Part shown: in pieces, positions 9,855-22,300 of the stretch
Layout: every line of letters starts with the position of its first letter
Numbering within the stretch: the first letter of the stretch is position 1
From: Blumeriella jaapii
Taxonomy: Eukaryota; Ascomycota; Leotiomycetes; Helotiales; Drepanopezizaceae
Direction of reading: 5' to 3'
Assembly: GCA_009599575.1 (NCBI GenBank)
Contig: VWND01000004.1
Coordinates: 1,232,001 to 1,296,000, forward strand
DNA: 64,000 nucleotides
Notes under the pieces: model-generated
What the model was told of the DNA's origin: nothing
What the model saw: the letters and a program-made list of their open reading frames with translations, nothing else
The model's database searches: none
Made by a program: the position numbers and the translations under genes

Positions 9855-11247
9855 TTGTTAGCTTCGGAGCAATTTAAAGCTATATATTTTTTTTTATTGC
9901 ATTTATAATATTCGATTTTTAAACAATTGGCTATGCGGTGCCTTTTTTTTTGGCAGCGACTGCATTTCGAAAAGTAAAAGAAATCGTTAAAAATTTTAGG
10001 ATTCTAAAGGATTTTGTTAAAATTGTCGTTTTTTCGCTTTCGTTTTTTTTTTTGTAACGTATTTTCGAATCGAAAACGGTATATATTTGTTTTAGCTTTT
10101 GGGCTTTGATCGTAAATATAAGTTTTTTCTTTTCTTTTTTTTTTGCATTCGTTTCGTCGTTTATTATTTTTCGTTTCGTCGCTAATAACTTTATTAGCAT
10201 TTTCGATACAACGAGCGATTAATATTAATTTTTTATACGAGCTTATAATTGCAATATTGCTTCGTTTAATAATTTTTTTTCGAAAAGTAAATCGGAGTTT
10301 TGCGAAAAGCATTCTTTTTTTAGTTGTATCGTTTGTTATTTGCAATTGCTATTCGAGATTATTTAAATAAGCAACGAAATCGTCAATTGATTTATGCTTT
10401 TTTTGCTTCGCTTTATCGTATAAATTCGAGGCCGCGATTTTTCGATTTTCCGCATTTATTAGAAAGTTTAATATTTATTTTTTAAAATCGTCTTATATAA
10501 TTCGAATATTCGTAAAACGTCGTTCGTATCCGGTTTATTTTTTTTTTATTTTATCGTCGAAAGTTAAAACACAGGCGTTAATTTTCTTTTGATCGGTACA
10601 AAATGTTACTTTTTTATCCTGGCGGAAGCTTCGTTCTGCACGCCGAATAAAAAATTAAGCTTTTTTAGTATTTTTCCTTCGATATATTAGGAAATCTTTT
10701 ATTTTAATGCTTTTCGGCTCGAATTCGCTGTGTTTTTTACAAAAAGTATAATATGTTTAAAAAAAATGCTAGATCGTTTCTAATAAGTATTATTATCGTA
10801 ATGCTCCGAAAATACCTTATAGTAATCGCCGGCTTAAGTTATTTTCTGTCTTTTTTCAATTGAAGCGGTGTTAAAGAGTATAAAAACCTTTTTTTCGATA
10901 TTTTCGAAAGCGTTAAATTCTTGTTGAAGTTGTTTAATCTTTTTTCGGAATTCGTTTCGGCGTTTTTTGGTTTTTTCGAGTTTTTTAATTGTTTCGTAAA
11001 CTTTTTTCTTAATTTTTTTCTGTTTTATTTTAGCTCGTATCTTTTTTATTTTTTTACGTTTATTATTTTCTTTTTGTTCGACGCGGATTCGTTTATTAGT
11101 TAAATAAATCAAAGTCTCGATGAAAAGTTCTTTCGAATCGCTTTGAGCGTGGCCTTTTTTAGTAATTTTTTCGATAAAAGAAATTAAAAAGTCGTCGCGC
11201 TCTGGTAGTAAAATATTTTCGACCTTTGGTAAAGCTGGTGACGTCAA
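9855..11247 (-). pseudogene. Gypsy-1 copy 1 gag with two zinc knuckles
   Basis: The frame starts at 11247 with MTSPALPKVENILLPERDDF and stays open for 137 codons, ending in a long Lys/Glu coiled coil. Capsid-like remnants follow (AGDYYKVFSEHYDNNTY, then MQITNDTTKKRMLFAKLR at 10345). Near the C terminus CSRCQKKRHRIANC is a perfect CX2CX4HX4C knuckle (about 9923-9964). A second knuckle, YYKCNKKKYIALNC, has the first Cys and the His changed to Tyr by single transitions. Gag forms the particle and the knuckles bind RNA. Confidence 0.88.
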
Positions 11248-11437
11248 AGAAAACGATGGTACGAAGTCTTTCTAAGCAGCCGAAAGTGCTGAGTCTTTTT
11301 AAATAGCTGGAAGTGCTTGTTTTCTGCGAGTGCGAAAAGCTATAATATCGATAATAACGATGTAAGTATAATAGTGTAATAGAAAGTTGTTTTAATAATA
11401 TCGAACTGCCGTTCCGGTGAATAAAAAGAAATTAAAA
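11248..11437 (-). other. Gypsy-1 copy 1 leader between 5' LTR and gag
   Basis: About 190 bases of untranslated leader. A tRNA primer-binding site is expected next to 11437, but the sequence there is too mutated to name the tRNA. The segment is conserved at 27300-27490 and, on the plus strand, at 35635-35720 plus 48485 onward. Confidence 0.6.
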
Positions 11438-11850
11438 TGTAAAAATTAAAAAGCAAAAAAACATTAGTTTAAATAATAGAGCTTAGATAAGATTGGGTTA
11501 ATAATCAAATTGATTTTTACCTTTTACATCTTTAGTAAAAAGCGTGTATAAGTACAAAAAAAAGGGTGGAGCCTTCGAAAAAAGTATTTTTCAGGAAACC
11601 AGGCGAGCCCTATTTAATATGCTTCTCCAGCCCCTATTCCGACCTTTTTTCATTCTTTTTAATATAATTCTAATAACTGGTTTTTTAGCAATTATTTCTA
11701 TAAAATGTTTTACTTAAATATTATTTCCAGCCCTTATAATACTATCCGGCCCCCACGGCCTATCCGCAAAGAGTATTATTCGAGGGTTGGTAGGAGGCAG
11801 AGGGTCTTGGCGGATCACCTGACTTATACACGTGATGTTGGTTCCTGACA
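11438..11850 (-). repeat. Gypsy-1 copy 1, 5' LTR
   Basis: On the minus strand it begins TGTCAGGAACC at 11850, with a CACGTG site at 11829-11834, and ends at the mutated form of CCTTACA. The target duplication ATTTT follows at 11851-11855. Confidence 0.93.
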
Positions 11851-11855
11851 ATTTT

Positions 11856-12440
11856 AATATTTTAAATATTAATAACAAAACTTAGAAATTTGATTTTCGT
11901 AATATTAAACTCGTATTTTTTAATATCAGCTTTTAGGCCGTGTTTTTTCAAAATCGATAAAATCTTTTTAACGTAAATTTTATATTTTAAATTATTCGCG
12001 AAATAAATAAAAATATCGTTAAAATATATTAAGCAAAAATTATTTAAATGCTTTATAAAAATATTATTAATAAAGCGTTGAAATATAACGGGCCTATTAA
12101 TAAAGCCGAACGAAAAAACTTTATATTTGTATATGATATATCGAATGCGAAAACTGATTAGTTTTTTAAACTTTTCGAATATCCGGATTCGATTAAATAT
12201 TTATTAAATATTAATTTTCGTAAATATTTTAGTTTTAATAATTCGCGCTAGCATTTCGTTAATTAAAAATAAAAAATAAAAATTCTTTTTCGTAAAATCG
12301 TTAAGCTTACGATAATCGATATACAAACGCATAAAGCCGTTTGATTTTTTAATAAATAAAATCGGAGCGGCGAAAAAAGCATTAAAAAGTTTAATAAAGC
12401 TTTTATGCAAATTATCGAAAATATAACTTTTGATTTTTAT
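11856..12440 (-). pseudogene. Gypsy-2 reverse transcriptase
   Basis: Frame 12410-12204 carries FAAPILFIKKSNGFMRLYID, then YRKLNDFTKKN, a standard gypsy palm start. It continues in another frame with FRIRYIIYKYKVFSFGFINR, FQRFINNIF and FCLIYFNDIFIYF. The YxDD box is YFND; the first Asp (12018-12020) became Asn by one G-to-A change. The domain ends abruptly at FLSFVIN, where Gypsy-1 copy 1 is inserted. Confidence 0.92.
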
Positions 12441-13680
12441 AAGCTGTTCGTTCGTAAAACGTTTAAATAATTTTATAAAAAGCGTATTTTCCGTAGCAAA
12501 ATATATTTTGTAATTTATACCGAAGCGGCGAAAAGCGAACTTATCGCTTTTTTGCTTATAAAAAAGTTTTTCGAATTCCGAATATTAGGCTGGAAAAAGC
12601 TTTTTTACAAAAACCACGTTATCGTTATATTTGGCTTGCAAAGCGTCGGAAACGAAAATACTTTTTATTGCCGCGAATTATATAACTTTTTCAAATTCGG
12701 CGATTTTCGCACGGCGAAAACGTTTTTTATTTATATTATATACAAAAGCAATAAACGTGCAATCGCTGAATAATAATAATTCTTTTTTTTTACGGCTCGC
12801 ATTCGCTTTTCGTAACGTATTTGTAAAACGCTGAATATAAAAGCGGAAATACAGTTAATATTATAATAAAAAATAAAAAAAATAGCAATTGGCCCGATTA
12901 AAAAAACCGGCTTAATCGATTTAAAACTGCTAATAAAAAACTTTTTTATTTTATGCAAACTGTTTTTAAAATTTCGTATAAACGTAAAAGATCTATCAGC
13001 TTCAAAACCTAAATAAGCTTTTTTAATCGTCGTAAAAATAATAGCAAAAGTATATAAAGCTTTTATTACGCTGTTTCGTTTGTTTGCATTTTTTTAATAT
13101 ATACGACTAAGCATTTTAAGCTTTTTTCGCTGATTAAAATCGACGAATAACTGCTCGTTGAAATAAAAAATAACAGATATATCGGGTGGCTATTTTATTT
13201 TGTTTTTTCCTTAGCTATACGTTTGCTTCAAATCGTAATATTATAAAAATTTGCGATTAATAAAAACATCGATAAAACCTAGGTTTGTAATTAAAAAAAA
13301 AAAATTTATACGACGTCGATTAATCGTAAAAAAAAAAAATTAGCAAAAAAAATAAGCTTTTTCGGCTCGCTATTATAACCGGTAAATATAATAGATTTGT
13401 GCAACCGAATAAAATTTATTCCGAAACGTTAAAAAAAGTAATACGTTAAAAAAGTTTTAATCGCATCGAAGATATTAGCTTCGCTATCGATATATACAAA
13501 TATTTTAATATATAATTTATTGCGTATTAATTTTATAAAAATTAAAAACTGTCGTTTTTTTATTAAAAAACGCTGATCAAATTTCAAATCCTTTTATAAA
13601 TCGAATTTTTTGTTATAATAAAAATCTTTGCTACGGTTTAAAAAAAATTTTTAACAAATCGTTTTGTTTTTCGTCGATAA
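12441..13680 (-). pseudogene. Gypsy-2 protease and protease-RT linker
   Basis: Near 13500 the minus strand reads FVYIDSEANIF. The D-S-G triad is followed by an Ala-Asn-Ile-Phe shoulder in related elements; here the Gly is Glu, a single-base change. The rest is linker with fragments such as LRYEKRMRAVKK and HKIKKFFISS. Stops are frequent. Confidence 0.65.
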
Positions 13681-13689
13681 TTATTTCGG

Positions 13690-15278
13690 CGATTTTGCGA
13701 TTAAATTTAGCGTCGAAGCAAACGTTTGCGAAATGGCCGGGCTTACCGCAGTTATAATAAGCGTTAAAAAAACGCGCAACTAAGCGGAAAAAACCGAAAA
13801 TAGCAGAAATAACAGTTATACGCTCGTAAAAATTTCTGCTAAAAAAAGAAAAAGCTATGCGAGCAAAAAAGCTAAAAAAATAAAACGTTATAAAGCTTTA
13901 AAAATACCTAAAATACGCTTAGAATTCTGATTAGCAAAAACTATAGCAAAAAAAAAATAGCTTATGCGACGGGCAAAAGCTATTTTTTCAGCTCGGATAT
14001 TACGTAACTTTTTATTCGCAACGGCTAAAAACTCGTTTAAAATAATATAATTATTATTTATTTTATATTTTTTTATTCGAAAATCGTATTTAAAAATAAA
14101 AATAACTTTTTCGTATATATTTTTAAATCAACGGTTTTTAGCAATTTTATTAATAATTGCGTAACGAATAAATAAAAAACGAAAGTTATTATAAGTTTAA
14201 CCGTTGTTTATATAAAATTTGTTATATTGCAATTTAATAAACTAAACGCGATTATAATCAAAAAAGCGCTGATTAAAAATACGGAAAACGTTTCGAGCCG
14301 ATTAAATTTAATTATAAAACTCGAAATTCAAATATTCCAAAATAATAATTTTTGCTTTTTTAATAATACATTTAAAATATATTTTAATTTAATTTATGCT
14401 TTATATAAAATTTCTTAAGTAATTTTTGTTAAACAGCTTTATATTTATTTTCCATGCGTTATATTCAATTTTTTTTAATAATCGCTAAAAGCGTAGCGAA
14501 AATATTTAATTTTAAATAATTCGATTCGAAAAATAGCTAGGTCGAAAACGAAAAAAAAATATTCGGAAATTAATTAAAAATTTGCCGTAAAAGCGCGCGA
14601 AGCTCGAAATAAAAAAAAAGCGTCGCGGACGATATTAACGAAAAAAATTGAAAAGCGAACGGCGGCAATAGCTTAAGCGATTATTTAAGCGATCTGAAAC
14701 TGCTAGGCCGCAGTAAATTTTTTAGCGTTAGCAGATATATTAAATAATTAATTTAAAAGCATTCGTCGGTTTGAAAATATTAAAATATCAGCGTTGTATA
14801 ATTCGATTTTAGATTCGATAATAAAACGAAAAAATCCAGCAGATAAATCGGCTGCAAATAACTATAATTCGGTAGAAAAATCGTAGAATAAAAACTCGCT
14901 GCCAAAATCGTCGAAAAAGCCTGAAACGAATAGAAATTCGAAAGCGCCAAAGGCGGAAGCAAAAAATGGAAATGCTAATTCGAAGCCGAATCGTACGAAT
15001 TGCGTTCGTTCTCGGATGCCGCGTCGATTTATAAAAAAAGCATAAGATATTGTAATATTAAAAAAAAGCGATTCGAATTGCAAAGGCAGATCGAATTAAT
15101 AAAAAAGAAAAACTCCAGTTTTTTCTAAAAACAAAATTAATAAAAAAAGTTTTAATCAAAGCACCGATAAATAAACGTCGGTACAAGCGGCTTGAAAAAA
15201 GTTCGAATTGCAAAAGTAAATCGAGTTTTTAACCGTGGATACAAAACTTTCCAGCGAAAGTTGTTTGGTTTTTTTTTA
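13690..15278 (-). pseudogene. Gypsy-2 gag with zinc knuckle, and leader
   Basis: At about 13720-13770 the minus strand reads YYNCGKPGHFANVC, a retroviral-type knuckle whose first Cys is Tyr. Upstream should be capsid and matrix, but the frames are broken and I cannot identify subdomains. A Ser/Pro/Lys-rich plus-strand frame at 14880-15050 looks open only because of base composition. Confidence 0.65.
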
Positions 15279-15549
15279 TATCACAGCTAGTTTAAAAATA
15301 ATCGAAATAATATAAACCAAAAGATACGCATATAAATTGAAAAAAAAACACCGAGCTAAAATGCTCGGAATCGCGAATTTTATATACAATAAATTGCGCT
15401 TATAAATCACGTGACTTAGCGCAAGGCCTAGTGGCCGAGATGGTCCGTGCCCAAACCTTAATCCAACACCACCAGTAATCATACCACTGGCAACCATACC
15501 ATTGGCAACCATACCACTGGCAACCATACCACTGGCCAGGATCGTAACA
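15279..15549 (-). repeat. Gypsy-2 5' LTR (271 bp)
   Basis: The plus-strand left end TATCACAGC is a mutated TGTCACAGC and the right end is GTAACA. The inner part (15279-15400) has many G-to-A changes while the outer part is clean. CACGTG is at 15408-15413. Tandem 15-bp units (CCACTGGCAACCATA) run at 15484-15540. Confidence 0.93.
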
Positions 15550-18500
15550 TAGCGGCTGCTGCTATTTTAAAAGCTTTGGCTGCGCCGGCCCCTTTTTTTA
15601 ACGACGCTAATATAAAACGTATTTTCCGACGTTTCGAAAACGTCGCTCGGACCCATTCTGACCAATTGAATCAAATTCTGGATTCTTACGAAAATATCGT
15701 AATTGCAATTTAGAATTCGACTACGGCTATCGTAAAAGCTTTAATTAAAATAAATCGAATACTTTGCGAATTCGTTTAATACTAATTCTTTTTAGCCTGC
15801 CCCTGCTTTTAAATCTAAAAAAAATAACGATAAAAAAAAAAAAAAAATAACAATAATAATACGGATAATAAATCGCTTTAGCGACGGTTCTAAGGTTTTT
15901 TTAAATGTTTTTTTTTTTTTTCTTATTTTTACGACGCGCATTCGTTACCGCTCCGTTGCTATTATTTGTCGTATTTTTCAAATATTTTTTTACAACCTTT
16001 TTTGCGTTCGTAAAATAGTTTTCTGGCTTTTACGAGTTTTCGCTTAATAAATAACTTTTTTATCGCATTAAATAATATCGGCTTTTTTTATATTTTTATA
16101 AGCTTATATTAATTTAATTTCGTATTTTTCGGGTTTTTAAAATTCTATTATATTATTTTTCGGCTCGGTATCGTCCCGACTTTATTAAAATCTTTAAAAA
16201 AAAACGTAGAAAATATCGTAAATATAATATTAAAAAAAAAGCTCGAATTAATAAGCTTGGCCGTACTCGTATATAATTTGCTTAATTTTAAAAAGCCTTA
16301 AATATTTATTTGAAAACTTTCGAAAAAATCGCAGCTATCGAAAGTTTTTAATCGATAATAATATTTTATCGCTTATTTGAAATCTAATCTTTTTGTATTT
16401 AGCGTCGTAAAACCTTTTGTGATTCGCGTTGGCTTTTTTTAGCTTTTTACTAAATACTTTTTTTTTTTTGCAATATTTTAATTCGTTTTTCCGCTAACGG
16501 TATCCCTTTTTTTACAACGTCGCTTTCGACGTTGCTGCCAAATTCTAAATAAAAGCCGTATAATATACGAAAAAAAAATAAAATCAGTAAAAGCGTATAT
16601 TGAATTATTATACGTAAACTCGGCTAAAACAAACTTCGTAATTTAATCGTTTTATCGATAATCGCAATACGTACGAAAATAAAATTTTAAAATTTAATTT
16701 TAACGTTCCGTTTAGCCATCGGTTTAAAAATAAAAAGCGGTGTTTAATCGACGTCGTATTTATAAATAAAACATTACTAAAAATCAAAATTTACTAATAA
16801 AAACTGACTTTTTATTTGTAATAATTTTTTTAAAATAGCCAAAATTTTTATAAATATATTATATAAATATTTCAATCAAATTTAAAACTAAAATCGTTTT
16901 TTATATCGGTATATATTTCGACAGCTTCGTATATCGGTTTATTATAACGAATATCGAATCGTAAACACGACCTCGTTTTTTACTAAAAAGTAAATTCGTA
17001 ATAAAATTTATAATTTTTTTTTTTCAAAGTTTCGTAAAAATCGAAAAAAAAGCTAATTCGCTATAAGATCGATGCTTTTTAAATTTGCTTTTTTAGCATT
17101 TTTTATACGTATTAACGTAACGCTTTACGTCGCTTCGTAAACCAGGCCAGAAATACTTTTTTTCAACCAGTTTTAGCGTTCGCCGAAAACCCTAATAGCC
17201 GGCGGTCGAATCGTCGTAATTAATTTTTAATATCTCGCTTTTAATAGCGCTTTTATTCGAAATATACGCACGTTTTTTATAACGTAATAATTTATTTTGG
17301 CTTATACGCTAATATTTTTCGAATCCGGTTCGATTGCTTTGCAAAGTCGATTCGTACGTTTTTTATAATATAAAAAAATCAGATTTTTGCAATTTAAAAA
17401 TAATTTTATAAATCGGTTTTGCTACCTCGTTATTAGCCGTTTCGAATTATAGCAACATAGCGGCTACGCTTCGTAATATATATTATTTGCAATTAATAAT
17501 ATTAGTAAAAAACAATCCGGCGAAAAAGCTTTTTATTTGGCTTTTTTCCGTTTGCTTTTTACTTTTTGATTCCGTTAACAAAAGCTTCGAATATTTATCG
17601 GCGCGAAATAGTTTATGCCTCGACTTTAAGCGTGTTTTTATTACGAAAAACATTTTAAAATTCTTTAAATAAGCTAATTTTAGCTTACGATATAACGTAA
17701 GCAGCTGTTCGTTATTTTTTTTTAAATCTTTTTTTAAATTTAGCCGGCGGAAAAAACTATTCGCCGAATTAAAAACTTCTGTTTTATATTCGATTACAAA
17801 ATCGTATTTAGCTAGCTCGTCGGCTTATTTCGCTTAGCGTCCGTTTAAACGTTTTTTCGTAAAAACGTATTTCAAATTATAATAATTTATACGCATAATA
17901 ATAACGTCGGAAGCGCTACGTAAATATTAGCTTTATTATTTAAAAGCGTAAATTATAGCTATTAGCTTAGCGTCGTAAATCTCGTATTTTTGTTTTATAA
18001 AAAAAAACTTTTTCGAATAATACGCGATAAAATGCCAACGTGCCTTTGTATTTTTTCCGAATAATTAAAATAATATTTCGCTTATAACGAATTTCGAAGC
18101 GTCTGTTTCGATTTGGATTTTTAATCGAAAATCGAAATAGCGTAGAATCGGTGCTTAGCAAAACTTTTTTTTTAAAAATAAAAAAGCGATTTTCGCTTCG
18201 AATAAAAAACGAAAAACGCCCGATATTTTTTTTCGTTGCATCCCTTTTAAAAAATCTGTAATAAATCGGCAAAGCTTAGCGTAATTTTTAATAAAACATT
18301 TATAAAAATTAATAAAACTCAAAAACACTTAAATATTTCGCCACGTAATAAAAAAAAGCTATTTCCGAATACTATTTACTTTTCCTGGATCTATTTTAAT
18401 TCCCGTAGAAATAACGACGAAATTTAAAAACTTAACCGTATTCGTATCGAAAGTATATTTTTTCAGATTTTCGTAAAATTTATTAATACGAAGTTTTTCG

Positions 18501-18738
18501 AAAATCTTTTTTACCGCGTTTATATAATCGTCGGGATTTCCGGAAAATATTAAAATATCGTCGAAGTAAATTACATACGTAATATTTATTAAACCGATTA
18601 AAACTTAATTAATATACGCTTAAAAGATTGCTGATACGTTCGAAAAGCCGAAAGATAATACGCAATATTCGAAATATTCGTAACGAATGCGAAACGCAGT
18701 TTTTCATTTATTTATTTTTTTATTCGAAAGCGATAATA
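15550..18738 (-). pseudogene. Gypsy-1 copy 0, middle piece: chromodomain, integrase, RNase H, half of RT
   Basis: This aligns base for base with about 5731-8909 of copy 1. It begins at TAGCG with the alanine-rich antisense frame. The chromodomain is near 16000-16160, integrase at 16300-17510, the RNase H C terminus near 17520-17900, the RNase H start at 18272-17967 and the polymerase palm with intact FDD at 18557-18565. It ends with TAATA (18734-18738), the Gypsy-3A target duplication. Mutation is heavier than in copy 1 throughout. Confidence 0.92.
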
Positions 18739-18913
18739 TGTTAAGGGGTGCGAACGAGCAGAAGGTTCGTAGGTGATTTGCATTGACTACGGGGTTTCTA
18801 AGTTAGAGGTGCCGCGAAGTCTAAGATACAGTGTGTGCGGGCTCCGATGTCACGTGACAACAACGTGACCTTCGGACCACGTGACCAACGAACTGACGTC
18901 TCATCCCCTTATA
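18739..18913 (-). repeat. Gypsy-3A 3' LTR (175 bp)
   Basis: It starts TGTTAAGGGGTGCG on the plus strand and is nearly unmutated. It carries three ACGTG-type motifs, two of them full CACGTG sites (18851-18856, 18878-18883). A purine tract TGGGAAGGAGGAC on the minus strand lies just inside (18918-18930). Confidence 0.93.
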
Positions 18914-18917
18914 TATA

Positions 18918-18927
18918 GTCCTCCTTC

Positions 18928-18930
<3 letters not shown>
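18918..18930 (-). promoter_or_regulatory. Gypsy-3A polypurine tract
   Basis: The minus strand reads TGGGAAGGAGGAC four bases from the 3' LTR, the usual place for the plus-strand primer. A 35-base T run (18931-18965) follows directly. Confidence 0.7.
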
Positions 18931-18968
<38 letters not shown>

Positions 18969-18989
18969 CAATTTCTTCGTCGTCGAAAT

Positions 18990-20960
18990 CTACTTTTATA
19001 AATCGAGCTTCGTTCGCGAAGCGTTTTTGTAAACGAGTGCGGAATTCAGCTGGAATAATAAAAAAAATGGTAAAAAAAAGCAGGCTTTTCTAGTTTCGAA
19101 AGCAAAACAATTGATTCTTTTATAATAGAAAAGGAATTGATAGCAGTTTTTTTATATTTAGTAACGGTTATAAAAGTTTTTTTTAATGGTAAAAGCTCGT
19201 TTTCGTTATTTATCGATTTAGCACGTTTTCTATTAGCAATTTTAGCTTTAGCCAGTTTTGCTTTAATCGAATAAAATTTCTGAAGAAAACGTATAGCGAA
19301 TTCAGCTATAAAACTGTATGCGTTAACAACGTTTTTTAGTAATTTTTAAAATTGGTTTTCGGCGTTATAGCCACGCTATTATATTAAATAAAAAAAGTTA
19401 AAGTTTCGTTTAGAATCGAAAATAGCGTTTATAGCTTATAGCAAGCTTTCGTCTGCGTCGATAAAAACAAATAAAAAAGAAAGGGTTTTCTGCTCTGGAA
19501 AAGGATCGTTGTAGACAGGTTTGAACAAATTAATATAAAAAATAAAATATAATAGTTTTTGCTCGAAAAGTAATTTCAGCCTGTAATTGTAAAAGCCTAA
19601 AACTTCGGCGATCTTATAAAAACCGTAGAATTTATTATTTAGTTTTTTAACTAGTCTAATAAAAATTATATTGCGTTTGTAAAAAAACACGTTATCTTTT
19701 ATTTTATAAGCAAAAGCTGGTTAGCGTTATTAATTAAAATAATATTTTTGGTCGGCCAACGCTAAAGTCAGATTTGTACGTAAAAGTAATTCTAATTTTT
19801 TTATTTTATCGGCGAAATCGTTTTTTTTCGTATCTGCTATTCGCAAAATGCGTAAAATAAAATTTAAAATAGATTTAAATAAAAAAAAGCTTATTCGGAA
19901 ATAAAAGCTTTTGTTAGCGTAAAAAAAGGAAACTCCGGTGGAAGCGTTTACAGCGTTATTCGCTGCGAATTCAGCTAGAAAAAGCCAGTCTTTCTAATCT
20001 CCTTAAGCGTATTCGACGAATTGTTTTAAATAAAAAAATAAATAAGCGTTCGCGTTTTCGGTTTGGCCGTTTGTTTCGGAATAAAAGCTAGTAAATAGCG
20101 TAATATTAGTTCCGAAACGGTAATTAATAGCTTTTCAAAACTGTAAAACAAATAAAAAACCTCGGTTTAAAATTATAAAATCGAAAAAATTATATAAACG
20201 CCAGATATTTTTGCAAAACAATTTAGCTAAATCTGTCGCTTTTATAATTATATAACAAGCTGTATAATATCGTTTTTTAATAAAACGACAAATTATTATT
20301 ATAATTAAATTGTTTCGATTCTTATGCTTTTTCATTAGAAAAAAGCTTATAAAATCGACCGATATATAACTTTAACGGCGTAAAAAAATAAATAAAAGTT
20401 TAAAAAATTTTTAATAGCGTTGATTAATACCTGTATTACGGAAGCAGCCGTTGCAATTACGAATAAATTTTTTGCAATCCTCGGAAATTAATAGCTAATA
20501 ATAATTTTTATTAATAATTTCGTAAAATTTGTTTTTGTTAAAATAGCCTGTTTTTATTAAATCATAGGCTATTTATAAAAGCCAGATACGAATAAAAACG
20601 TTTAAATTCGGTGTATCGAAAACGTAAAATCGGTTTCGAAAATATAATTTATTATTGCGTATAACGTATTTAAAAAATTGTAACGTTTTGGATTTCGAAA
20701 TACTTTTTAATTTAAATATTTTTTTTTAATAGCGATTTATAATTTATTAATAAAATAATATTTATTTAAAAGTCGTAAAAGCTTCTCGTCGTTTGCTTCG
20801 GATTGTTTTAGCGAAGCTGAAAAAGCGGTTAAAACTTCGGTTAGGTAATATTTTTTAAAAAAGGCTTGGTTTTAGAACTGAATTTTTTCGTTTGAAAAGT
20901 TTTGAAAAAGACTTTAAAAGCGTCGGATTAAAAAATTAGATTTGCTATTTTATTTTCCAG
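18990..20960 (-). pseudogene. Gypsy-3A integrase, GPY/F module and chromodomain
   Basis: The core contains ATDLAKLFCKNIWRLYNF and LNRGFLFVLQF (frame 20335-20135); the second catalytic site, normally S-D-R-G, reads L-N-R-G. Frame 19690-19436 gives KLNNKFYGFYKIAEVLGFYN and YRLKLLFEQKLL, the GPY/F module with Pro changed. The chromodomain follows at about 19440-19315: AIFDSKR, YLI, RGYNAENQF, with Trp codons as stops. Lys-rich remnants run on to about 19000. Confidence 0.88.
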
Positions 20961-22300
20961 GTTTAAATATAATTATAAAATCAAAACCAGCTAAAAACTC
21001 GTTTTAATATATTTAACGCCTATTAAATTGCTTAATCGTTATGAAATATTTTAAATTTCGATAATTTGTAAATATTCGAATTGAATAAACAGCTTTTTGT
21101 AATTCGGCTCGTTAATTTTCGAAGCAACGTATAAAAGCGAAAAGTTTTTTGTTATAAATCTCGTAATTGCATTCGGCAGAATCGAACTTTTTCGATATAA
21201 AAGCGATTAAATAAAATACTTTTGTATCGTTTTTTTAAAAAAAAATTCCTAAAAAAACGTAATTAAAAGCGTTAGTTTTAACGAATATTTTTTTATTAAA
21301 ATTAAAATAAAACAACGTAGATGCAATCGTAAAAGCTGATTTAAAAAATTCGAAAGCTTTTATATAATCGTCGTTAAAATTTTATTTAGTATTTTTTTTC
21401 GTTAAATTTATTAAAAAAATAACGATTTTAAAAAAACCTTTAATAAATCGTCGATAAAAATTCGCAAAATCTAAAAACGCTTATACGTTTTTAACGTTGA
21501 AAAAAAGATTTCAGCCCGTAATCGCTTCGAGCTTTTTAAAATTTATTTTGATTTTAGTAATAAAAATAATTATTTCTAAGTAAACGACTTTTTAAATTTC
21601 GAATTCGCATTTTTTTATATTTAATTACAGGCCCGCGTTAGAAAAAGCTTGAAAAACAAAATTAACGTATTTTTTGTGTTTTTTAAAATCGTTTAAATAA
21701 ATTAAAATATCGTTTATATAAATTATATAAAAAATATTTAAAAAAAATCGTAGAATATCGTTTATACGAAATTAAAACGTAGCGGAAGCGTTGTATAATC
21801 CGAAAAGCATAACCAAAAACTCGAACAGACTATATTTCGTATTAAATGCAATAAATTATTTATAGCTTTTTTTTATTCGAATCTTATTAAAAGCGGCGAA
21901 AACGTCGAATTTAATATAAAATTTGGCTTTGCTTAGTCGTAAAAGCGTTTTTTAAATTAATAATAAAAGGTATCGGTTTTTAATTGTAATAGCGTTAAAA
22001 GCTTTATAATCGACGCAAAATCGTAGTTTTTCTTTTGGTTTTTTCGCGAATAAAATTAAAAAAGCTGCGAAAAAAAAGCTCGCTCGGATCCAGCCTTTTT
22101 CGAAGTTTTTTTTAAGAAATTTACGTAAGACTTAAAGTTCGTCGACTAATATATTATATAAAAAGCCGTATAAAAATATTGTTCCAAATCGAAGTTTTAT
22201 CGTATAATCAACGCTTTTTTTATAAAATATAAGTTTATTAACTTCGATAAAATCAAAAGCGGCTAGATGGTAATAATAATAAAAAAAAAGTTTTATTCGA
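20961..22300 (-). pseudogene. Gypsy-3A reverse transcriptase and RNase H
   Basis: The palm reads KLRFCVDYKAFNAITIKNRY near 22000 and YIIYINDILIYLND near 21700; the YIDD box is YIND (21709-21717). RNase H reads [20 protein letters not shown] (about 21185-21110) and continues with YRNLKYFITIKQFNRR, the family's NLxYFxTTKxLNRRQ phrase. Stops at former Trp and Gln codons are common. Confidence 0.88.

Larger units (their letters stand above)
4494..11850 (-). mobile_element. Gypsy-1 copy 1: complete chromovirus inserted in Gypsy-2
   Basis: Two LTRs (4494-4905 and 11438-11850, about 412 bp) flank a complete internal region. The 5-bp duplication ATTTT is at 4489-4493 and 11851-11855. The insertion splits the Gypsy-2 reverse transcriptase just after its FLSFVIN phrase. 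Minus-strand order is gag (two zinc knuckles), protease, reverse transcriptase, RNase H, integrase, chromodomain. At 7.36 kb it is slightly long for the group because of about 1.2 kb between chromodomain and 3' LTR. This is the least damaged Gypsy-1 copy, but stops and frame breaks rule out activity. Confidence 0.95.
1756..15549 (-). mobile_element. Gypsy-2: Ty3/gypsy element nested in Gypsy-1 copy 0 and itself interrupted
   Basis: Both LTRs are exactly 271 bp (1756-2026 and 15279-15549). The element is bordered by TAGCG at 1751-1755 and 15550-15554, the same site that is uninterrupted (read as TGGCG) near 5730 in copy 1. Coding remnants run on the minus strand: zinc knuckle, protease, reverse transcriptase, then the 7.4-kb Gypsy-1 copy 1, then RNase H and integrase. 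Without the nested insertion the element is about 6.4 kb, a normal gypsy length. The internal region is among the most heavily mutated in the window. Confidence 0.93.

Noticed and set aside
10143..11103. Phe/Leu-rich plus-strand frames (10143-10370, 10921-11103, also 26977-27168)
   Set aside because: They are antisense shadows of the Lys/Glu-rich gag coiled coil of Gypsy-1.
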